This document shows, in pieces, positions 28,823-35,526 of a stretch of 64,000 nucleotides of DNA. A program made the translations under genes and the position numbers. The notes under the pieces were generated by a model. That model was not told the origin of the DNA. It ran no database searches and worked only from the letters and a program-made list of their open reading frames with translations. The first letter of the stretch is position 1. Every line of letters starts with the position of its first letter. Source of the stretch: Nitrospirota bacterium (GTDB taxonomy: Bacteria; Nitrospirota; Thermodesulfovibrionia; Thermodesulfovibrionales; JdFR-88); contig JAKBYX010000010.1 in assembly GCA_021840255.1 (NCBI GenBank), positions 1 through 64,000 on the forward strand, written 5' to 3'.

Positions 28823-29448
28823 AGGGACATTATAGAGCCCGCGATGGCCCTGCTCAGACCAGCAAGTGCATTACTCATGGCCATTACAAACGCCCCATAT
28901 GTAGCGCCATGCACTTCTTCCGTGATAACGGATTCCTCGTGGACTTCAAGCCTGTGCTCCCGGTTGAATATTGTCCACTGGGCCTTAAGCAGCACGGATC
29001 TGCCGGGAGCGCCTTCAAAACGTATTATATTGACCGCCACCTGGTATTGCGACGCCGCGGCGGACCATGAGCTCCACTGTGCCACCCGGAAGCGGTCCGC
29101 TGGCAGAAGGACTGCAAGGTCCTCTGACATCACCCGGGTTACGTCTTGCTCAAGAGACCCGGCCCACCTGTCAAACTCGGCAAGCTTCAGCTCGTTTCCC
29201 CCGGAGGCCGTCACGATCTGGGGCCTGTCAAGATAGTCGGGTATCTGCACCGGCCCAACCTTTATATTAAAGATTTTCGTTTTTATGCCTGACAGTTTTT
29301 CCCCTGCACCAGCTGCGCCGGAGTTAAGTGAACTCATTTTAAGTGAACTCAATTGATAGAATCTGCTTGTAGGCGAGCTGGCGCAACCGGAGACAAATAA
29401 AAAAAGAAGCCACTCTAGCGCCAACAGGCTGAAAAATGATCGTCTCAT
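28819..29448 (-). CDS. ABC-transport auxiliary lipoprotein (PqiC/DUF330-like)
   Basis: The 209-residue lipoprotein has a signal peptide with lipobox VSGC, then the family opening SRFYQLSSL. The body alternates strands and ends with a segment on overall membrane-associated function (ALAGLSRAIAG). Such proteins bridge MCE-domain proteins to the outer membrane in Pqi/Mla-type lipid transport. It is the last gene of a four-gene operon, six bases after the MCE gene. Confidence 0.82.
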   Translation of the reverse strand: MRRSFFSLLALEWLLFLFVSGCASSPTSRFYQLSSLKMSSLNSGAAGAGEKLSGIKTKIFNIKVGPVQIPDYLDRPQIVTASGGNELKLAEFDRWAGSLEQDVTRVMSEDLAVLLPADRFRVAQWSSWSAAASQYQVAVNIIRFEGAPGRSVLLKAQWTIFNREHRLEVHEESVITEEVHGATYGAFVMAMSNALAGLSRAIAGSIMSL

Positions 29449-29454
29449 GTTTTT

Positions 29455-30453
29455 TTAGTCTCCACCGTGGATTTTTTTGCCTTTTATCAGGGCCTCCGGA
29501 TGCCGGTCCAGGTAGTCCGTCAGAGAGCGCAGGGAGCGCGAAAGCGCGGATATCTCTTCGAGCGTTCTGTTTAATTCGAAGGCAACGTTTGCGTTCTGCT
29601 CTGTCATGCTCCGGACGCCTGCGACCGTCTTACGGGTCTCTTCCAGCGTGGCCTGCATGCTCTTTAGCGTGTCCCTGGCGCTCCGGACCAGTTCTCCTGG
29701 AGCGCCTTCTTTCATTGCCAATGTCTTTTCAGCCTGGGCGAAGGCCTTTCGGGCGGCCCCCGAGGTCTCTTTAAAATCCGACGCCACTGAACCCAGCCGG
29801 GAATCCATGTCTTTTGTAAGGGTATTCATGCTGAGCAGGAGCTGCTGAAACGAGGCGATGCCCTTGTTCAGAGCGGGTGAATTTACCACCCGGTTCATGC
29901 CATCGATGATGCTCTGCAGTTTCTTCATGGTCTGGTCCAGCTTGAGGTTCTGGAGCGTCTTTGCCAGCTCCTCTATAGGGGTCGGTATTGCCGGGATCTC
30001 TGGATATCTTTTTTCCAGACCGGTCAGTATTGCCGGTTTGCCGGGATGAAAATCAAGGTCTACCACAAGCTGCCCCGTGATGAAACTCTGCAGCTGAAGC
30101 TGGGCCCGCAGTCCTTTTTTAATAAAGGCCTTGAGGTATTGGCCTTTGGGCTGTTCGCCGCTGGCCAGCACCCCAGAACGTGGGTCAAGCTCTATATATA
30201 CAGGGATAAGTATGGCCAGCTCTTTTCCATAAAAGTTCACCTTGATGCCTGTCACCTGGCCCACTTTGACACCCCTGAACATCACCGGAGCCCCTACGGA
30301 GAGCCCCTTTACCGAGCCTGGAAAAAACATCACAAACTTATATGTCTTATTAAAAAACCTGCCGGACCCGAAGATGACGGTCCCGGCCACGGCAAGGGCT
30401 ATTGCGCCAAGGACAAAAGCGCCAATGAGGCTCTTGTTGGCCTTCGCACTCAT
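29455..30453 (-). CDS. mlaD: MlaD-type MCE-domain lipid-transport protein
   Basis: The 332-residue protein has an N-terminal anchor helix (about residues 9-28) and one MCE domain (about 38-115, FFPGSVKGLSVGAPVMFRGV and GQVTGIKV). A long helical C-terminal region with coiled-coil character follows (about 150-320). MCE rings carry phospholipid across the periplasm. It is longer than E. coli MlaD (about 183 residues) and closer to actinobacterial and deltaproteobacterial MCE proteins with helical tails. It is encoded downstream of the ATPase and permease genes. Confidence 0.88.
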   Translation of the reverse strand: MSAKANKSLIGAFVLGAIALAVAGTVIFGSGRFFNKTYKFVMFFPGSVKGLSVGAPVMFRGVKVGQVTGIKVNFYGKELAILIPVYIELDPRSGVLASGEQPKGQYLKAFIKKGLRAQLQLQSFITGQLVVDLDFHPGKPAILTGLEKRYPEIPAIPTPIEELAKTLQNLKLDQTMKKLQSIIDGMNRVVNSPALNKGIASFQQLLLSMNTLTKDMDSRLGSVASDFKETSGAARKAFAQAEKTLAMKEGAPGELVRSARDTLKSMQATLEETRKTVAGVRSMTEQNANVAFELNRTLEEISALSRSLRSLTDYLDRHPEALIKGKKIHGGD

Positions 30454-30545
30454 TTTGTTCCCGCTTTCAATAACATGATTTTAAAAACCACTTTAATAAA
30501 CCCCTTAATAAAATAGGCGCCCTTCCCTCTTTACTGGGCGGCGCA

Positions 30546-31316
30546 TCATCTGGCCGCCTGTGCCCCTTCCCCGCGTGTAAGAAAATCCCGCACCCTTGGA
30601 TCTCCGGATCTTTCCAGAAGGATCTTTGGGTCCCCGCTTGCGATCATTGTCTTTGTCCCGGCATCGAGGAAGACCGAATTGTTACCGACCGCAAAAATGC
30701 TCTCCAGCTCGTGCGTTACAATTACCACCGTCGCGCCCAGGCTGTCCCTTAGTTCCAGTATAAGCCTGTCCATGAGGCGCGCGCTCACCGGGTCCAATCC
30801 GGCGGATGGCTCGTCGAAAAAAAGAATGCCGGGATCCAGGGCCATGGCACGCGCCAGGCCAGCCCTTTTTTTCATACCTCCGGAGAGCTCTGAAGGGTAA
30901 TACTCTTCAAAACCGGCCAGCCCGGTCAGCGAGAGTTTAAAGGAAACTATTTCACTTATCAGATCCGGGCTGAGGCGGGTATGCTCCTCCAAAGGGAGAG
31001 CCACATTCTCCGCGAGGGTCATGGAACTCCACAGGGCTCCGCTTTGATAAAGGACCCCGAAATTTCTCATTATCCGCTGCCGCTCCTTTTCCCCGGTATC
31101 CCAGAAACTTATGCCGTTATACAGCACACGTCCCCGCACAGGTTTTTGCAGCCCCACCATGCCGCGAAGAAGCGTGCTCTTGCCACAGCCGCTTCCGCCC
31201 ATGATGATGAAGATGTCACCCCTGTTCACCGTGAACGAGAGGTCTTTCTGGATAATATTGGCTCCGTATGCCAGTGTTAGATCCTGTACCACGATGTGAG
31301 GCTCCGGCTTTCCCAA
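30546..31316 (-). CDS. mlaF: MlaF-type ABC transporter ATPase
   Basis: The 256-residue ABC ATPase has Walker A GGSGCGKSTLLRG, a Q-loop at YQSGALWSSMTLAENV, signature LSGGMKKRAGLARAMALDP and Walker B ILFFDEPSAGLDP with the H-loop in VIVTHELE. The GGSGCGKST start and SGALWSSMT segment are typical of the MlaF/MCE subfamily. It energises the permease encoded upstream. Confidence 0.93.
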   Translation of the reverse strand: MGKPEPHIVVQDLTLAYGANIIQKDLSFTVNRGDIFIIMGGSGCGKSTLLRGMVGLQKPVRGRVLYNGISFWDTGEKERQRIMRNFGVLYQSGALWSSMTLAENVALPLEEHTRLSPDLISEIVSFKLSLTGLAGFEEYYPSELSGGMKKRAGLARAMALDPGILFFDEPSAGLDPVSARLMDRLILELRDSLGATVVIVTHELESIFAVGNNSVFLDAGTKTMIASGDPKILLERSGDPRVRDFLTRGEGAQAAR

Positions 31317-31424
31317 AAAACTTTTTTCCTTCCGCTCGCCTATATTTAAATATCAGGCAGTTTCCCGGTTTGATAAATACCATCAGACGGAGCAGCTTTC
31401 GCTTTCACCCCAACTAAAACACCC

Positions 31425-32567
31425 CTAAATGTTTAGCACGTGGCATATTACCGTTATCACCGCCATCGCCACCACTATGCTTACGATGCTTGTCACCACG
31501 GCGGATGTGGCCGCTTCGCCCACGGCGGAAGCGCTCCTGCCGCATTGCATGCCCCGCATGCAGCCGGCCAAGGCCACAAGTACGCCAAAGGCCGCGGCGC
31601 TGAACAGTCCAATCCAAAAATCATCGAGGCGTACGGATTCCTTCGTCTTGTTGTAATATTCGGTGAAATTCAGGCCCAGCATCGACACCCCTATGGCAAA
31701 ACCGCCCAGTATGCCCATCAGGTCCGCGTAAAGGCTAAGAAGAGGCATCATCAGAAAAAGCGCTATCATCCGGGGAAGCACAAGGAATTCCATGGGCGGT
31801 ATGCCAAGCGTCTTCAGCGCGTCAATTTCTTCGTTCACTTGCATGGTGCCCAACTGGGCCGCAAAAGAAGCACCGGTGCGTCCTGACATGATGACACCCG
31901 TCATGATGGCGGCAAGAGCGCGGACCATGCCTATGCCTACAAGGCTTGCCACATATATCTGTGCGCCAAAAAGTTTTAGCTGAATCGCCCCTATGAAAGC
32001 AAGGATGAGCCCCACCAGCACGCTGATGAGGGACACGATGGGAAGCGCCTGCGCTCCGCATTGCTGCATGGTAAGCAGCAGGTCCCGCCGTCTGAACCTG
32101 GCCCTGCCGGTGATAAGGCGCGTGAAGGCAACAGTGGCCTCTCCGGTGAACGCAGTCATTTCAAGAAGCCCTCTCCAGAATGACTCTGCCCATTCCCCCA
32201 CCCGTTCGAGGATGGAAAAGCGGGCGGGTTCCTTTTTAGCGCCTTTTGCCACCGGCACTGCCGATGCAAGGGAAAGAAGACGCTGGACACCCGGAGGCAA
32301 TCCTGTTTTGTCAACGGCAATACCAGCGGGGCTGCACTCTTTGATGGTCCTGACCAGAAATGTCAATAAACCGGTGTCCCAGCCGCCCAAGTCCCCTGTG
32401 TAAAAAGATACCCGTTCCACGCTGGAAGCGGCGCCGATCTTCTCACTGAACCGCGCGGCCGAAGGGATATCATTTCCGAGCATCCAGTCCCCCGCAAGGC
32501 ACACCTGCAATGTTTTATCATCGGGCCTATGGAAGTTCAATTCCGGTTCCACTTTCCTGTTCCTCAA
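31425..32567 (-). CDS. mlaE: MlaE-type permease with fused N-terminal STAS (MlaB-like) domain
   Basis: The protein has 380 residues. Residues 1-100 form a STAS-like domain (LQVCLAGDWML and a DLGGWDTGLLTFLV core), the role played by separate MlaB in E. coli. From about 130 it is a MlaE permease, with an amphipathic entry helix, five or six membrane helices and the family motifs ALPIVSLISVLVGLILAF, GRTGASFAAQLGTM and NEEIDALKTLGI. The start ATG faces the divergent sulfatase gene. The operon order is mlaE, mlaF, mlaD, lipoprotein. Confidence 0.92.
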   Translation of the reverse strand: MRNRKVEPELNFHRPDDKTLQVCLAGDWMLGNDIPSAARFSEKIGAASSVERVSFYTGDLGGWDTGLLTFLVRTIKECSPAGIAVDKTGLPPGVQRLLSLASAVPVAKGAKKEPARFSILERVGEWAESFWRGLLEMTAFTGEATVAFTRLITGRARFRRRDLLLTMQQCGAQALPIVSLISVLVGLILAFIGAIQLKLFGAQIYVASLVGIGMVRALAAIMTGVIMSGRTGASFAAQLGTMQVNEEIDALKTLGIPPMEFLVLPRMIALFLMMPLLSLYADLMGILGGFAIGVSMLGLNFTEYYNKTKESVRLDDFWIGLFSAAAFGVLVALAGCMRGMQCGRSASAVGEAATSAVVTSIVSIVVAMAVITVICHVLNI

Positions 32568-32984
32568 TACAGGATATCACTCAAATCGTGGCATGCAAAA
32601 TACCACGCTGGGCACGAATTACCTTTGCAAAAGATGGTTGCAAAGGGCGTATGTCTGTAGTAGATTGGAATCAAGAACCGGCGGAAATCACAGCCTCGCT
32701 GAAACCATACAAAGCGCCTTTCATCCGTTTCACGATCCCTAACAAAATGCCGGGAGCTGTGAAACTTCATCGGATTCAAAACCCCTGGCTGATGGCGGCC
32801 GCATCCGTTGTTACGTCTTCTTGCCGGGCGCTAACCAGGGAAAATACTGTTTGCGATATTTTTTTACGCCGCCCGTGCTGAAAAGAAAGGCGTCCTTTAT
32901 TTATTTGAGCAAGGCCGCCACAAACGAAACGGGACCATTTTGCGTAAACAGCGGAAGCACAGGAAGCGAAAGGTGGCAGACAAA
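32568..32984. promoter_or_regulatory. Divergent intergenic region with inverted repeats (mlaE / sulfatase)
   Basis: No credible gene lies in these 417 bases; short frames here lack ribosome sites. A perfect 9-bp inverted repeat CCTTTGCAA/TTGCAAAGG with a 7-base spacer sits at 32622-32646, and GTGG...CCAC at 32588-32606. Either could be an operator for the mla or sulfatase direction. No clear promoter was identified. Confidence 0.4.
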
Positions 32985-35429
32985 ATGCAAAGAAGTCAAA
33001 AAAATCAAAAAAACCTTGGAAAAGTGAGTGCATGGGCCGCTATCGGCTCGGTCCTGGCGGCAGGGGCACTTCCAACGGGGACCGCCGCACAGGAAGTGCT
33101 GCCTACGCCGCCGCATGTTTTCAAAGGGCAGATAGGGTTGAGCGTCAAGAACTCGAAGCCGGATTTCCCAAAGGAAGTCCAGGCCCCCAAGGGGGCTCCA
33201 AACGTAGTCATCATACTACTGGACGATGTAGGGTTTGGCGCTTCAAGCACGTTTGGCGGGCCGGTATCCACGCCAACACTGGACCGGCTGGCAAAACACG
33301 GCCTAAGATACACGGAGTTCCACACCACCTCGATGAGTTCCCCTACGCGTGCCGCGCTTCTTACCGGGCGCAACCATCATTCCGTGCACACCGGGGTGAT
33401 CCTGGAACAGGCCACCGGATATCCAGGCTACGACAGCCTGATGGGCAAGGACACCGCCACTATTGCTGAAATATTAAAACAGCATGGATGGAACACAGCG
33501 TGGTTCGGAAAGGACCATAACGTGCCGGACTGGCAGAACAGTCAGGCAGGGCCCTTTGACCGCTGGCCGACCGGCCTTGGCTTCGAGTATTTCTACGGCT
33601 TTATCGGGGCGGAGACGAACCAGTGGCGGCCCGCGGCCTATGAGGGTACCCATCCTATAGAGCCTTATATCGGCCATCCCAATTATAACTTCGATTACGA
33701 TATCGCCGGCCAGGCAATAAAATGGATCCGAAGACAGAAAGCCGTTGCGCCCGGCAAGCCATTTTTCCTCTATTACGCGCCGGGGGCGACTCATTCCCCG
33801 CACCAGCCAAAGAAGGAATGGATAGAGAAGTACAAGGGCAAATTCGATCAGGGCTGGGACAAAGTCCGCGAAGAGACGCTGGCGAGACAGAAGGCGCTGG
33901 GCATCGTCCCGGAAAACACTCAATTGACGCCGCGTACGCGGGATGTGCCGGCCTGGCATTCCCTCAGCCCTGGCCAGAAGAAGCTCTATGCCTATATGAT
34001 GCAGGTTTACGCCGGTTACCTTTCGCAGACGGACTACAATGTGGGCCGCGTCCTTGATGCCATAAGGCAGCTGGGCCAGCTAAACAATACGCTTGTCATA
34101 TACATAGTCGGGGATAACGGGGCCAGCGCGGAGGGAACCATGCAGGGGTCATTAAACGAGATCGCCATGATCAACGGGCTCCCTGAAGATTACAAAGAGG
34201 TCCTGAAACACATGAACGACCTTGGCACGTGGAAGACCCATAACCACTACCCCATAGGCTGGGCCAACGCGATGGACACGCCGATGCAGTGGGAAAAGCA
34301 GATCGCCTCACATTATGGCGGCACTGCCAACGGTCTAGTGATCTCCTGGCCCGCAAAAATAAAAGACGAAGGCGGGCTCCGTACGCAATGGCACCACGTG
34401 ATCGATATTGATCCGACAATTCTCGACGTGCTGCACATCGAGCAGCCTTCTTCAGTTAACGGGGTTGCGCAAAAGCCTATTGAAGGCGTGAGCATGGCAT
34501 ATACGTTTGATCACCCGAATGCGCCCTCAACCCGCCGCACCCAGTATTTCGAGATGTACGGCAACCGCGGCATTTATCACGACGGATGGGTGGCATGCAC
34601 GACCCCCTATTATGCGCCCTGGGAGGATCAACTTATGAAGCCTCCGGTGGACGTGATAAGCGGATACAAATGGGAACTTTATCACGTTGCCAATGATTTC
34701 AGCGAGGCCGTAAACCTGGCTGATAAATATCCTGACAAGCTCCACAGGCTTCAGTTGCTTTTCTATGCAGAGGCAGCCAAATACAACGTATTGCCGTTGG
34801 ACGACAGCAAGGGGGCCAGATTGGACGTAGCGATCCGCCCAAGCCTCACGCGGGGACGCACCGAGTTTACCTATTACGATGGCGATATCCGTATTCCCGA
34901 GGGGTCCGCGCCTGATATCAAGAACAAGTCGTTCCGCATCACCGCCCAGGTAGTTCTGCCAAATGGAAATGAACAGGGCATCATAGTAACACAGGGCGGA
35001 CTTTCCGCCGGTTACGCGCTCATGTTCCAGGGCGGCAGGCCCATTTTCCATTACAACTTTGCGAACATCAAACATTACAACATCGCGGCCAAAGATCCAC
35101 TTGCGCCAGGCAAACATACCGTGGTCTTCGATTTCAAGTACGACGGCGGAGGCATCGGCATGGGCGGCATTGGCACGCTAATCGTGGACGGCAAACAGGT
35201 TGCCCAGGGGCGGATCGATAAAACGATACCTGCCCGCTTCTCGTTCGATGAGACCTTCGACGTGGGCGAAGACACCGGCACGCCCGTAAGCCTGGATTAT
35301 GATGTCCCTTTCAAGTTCACCGGCCGGATAGAGAAAGTTGCCGTCAGTCTTGGCAAATCCGGGCTGAACGCGGCCCAAAGAACAAACGTCCAAAAATTGG
35401 AGCAGAGGGCAACCCTCCAGATCGAATAG
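32985..35429 (+). CDS. Exported Ser-type arylsulfatase
   Basis: The protein has 814 residues from the ATG at 32985, preceded by AGGTGG; a TTG extension to 32940 is less likely. A signal peptide (about residues 12-34) directs it to the periplasm. The sulfatase core begins with the metal site LLDDVGFG. The signature is S118-S-P-T-R, so the residue converted to formylglycine would be Ser rather than Cys. Further metal and substrate residues appear in GKDHN, HSPH and GDNGAS. The C-terminal region (about 660-800) has a lectin-like beta domain. It hydrolyses sulfate esters and fits a sulfur-scavenging role. The maturase encoded next is the class that can act on Ser-type sulfatases. Confidence 0.93.
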   Translation: MQRSQKNQKNLGKVSAWAAIGSVLAAGALPTGTAAQEVLPTPPHVFKGQIGLSVKNSKPDFPKEVQAPKGAPNVVIILLDDVGFGASSTFGGPVSTPTLDRLAKHGLRYTEFHTTSMSSPTRAALLTGRNHHSVHTGVILEQATGYPGYDSLMGKDTATIAEILKQHGWNTAWFGKDHNVPDWQNSQAGPFDRWPTGLGFEYFYGFIGAETNQWRPAAYEGTHPIEPYIGHPNYNFDYDIAGQAIKWIRRQKAVAPGKPFFLYYAPGATHSPHQPKKEWIEKYKGKFDQGWDKVREETLARQKALGIVPENTQLTPRTRDVPAWHSLSPGQKKLYAYMMQVYAGYLSQTDYNVGRVLDAIRQLGQLNNTLVIYIVGDNGASAEGTMQGSLNEIAMINGLPEDYKEVLKHMNDLGTWKTHNHYPIGWANAMDTPMQWEKQIASHYGGTANGLVISWPAKIKDEGGLRTQWHHVIDIDPTILDVLHIEQPSSVNGVAQKPIEGVSMAYTFDHPNAPSTRRTQYFEMYGNRGIYHDGWVACTTPYYAPWEDQLMKPPVDVISGYKWELYHVANDFSEAVNLADKYPDKLHRLQLLFYAEAAKYNVLPLDDSKGARLDVAIRPSLTRGRTEFTYYDGDIRIPEGSAPDIKNKSFRITAQVVLPNGNEQGIIVTQGGLSAGYALMFQGGRPIFHYNFANIKHYNIAAKDPLAPGKHTVVFDFKYDGGGIGMGGIGTLIVDGKQVAQGRIDKTIPARFSFDETFDVGEDTGTPVSLDYDVPFKFTGRIEKVAVSLGKSGLNAAQRTNVQKLEQRATLQIE

Positions 35430-35448
35430 CACTCCAGGAGAAAACCTC

Positions 35449-35526
35449 ATGAAACGCAGTGCCATAAATGCCTCCGTCAGCCTCGCGCTGGACGCGGCGT
35501 TTGCGAAAAAAGGACGGTCATTTTGA
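35449..35526 (+). CDS. Possible 25-residue leader peptide coupled to the maturase gene
   Basis: The ATG at 35449 has CAGGAG eight to ten bases upstream, and the frame of 25 codons ends in TGA at 35524-35526. That stop overlaps the TTG start of the maturase at 35523 (TTGA). The peptide begins KRSAINASVSLAL and resembles nothing known. Its main role may be to bring ribosomes to the weak TTG start. Confidence 0.4.
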   Translation: MKRSAINASVSLALDAAFAKKGRSF

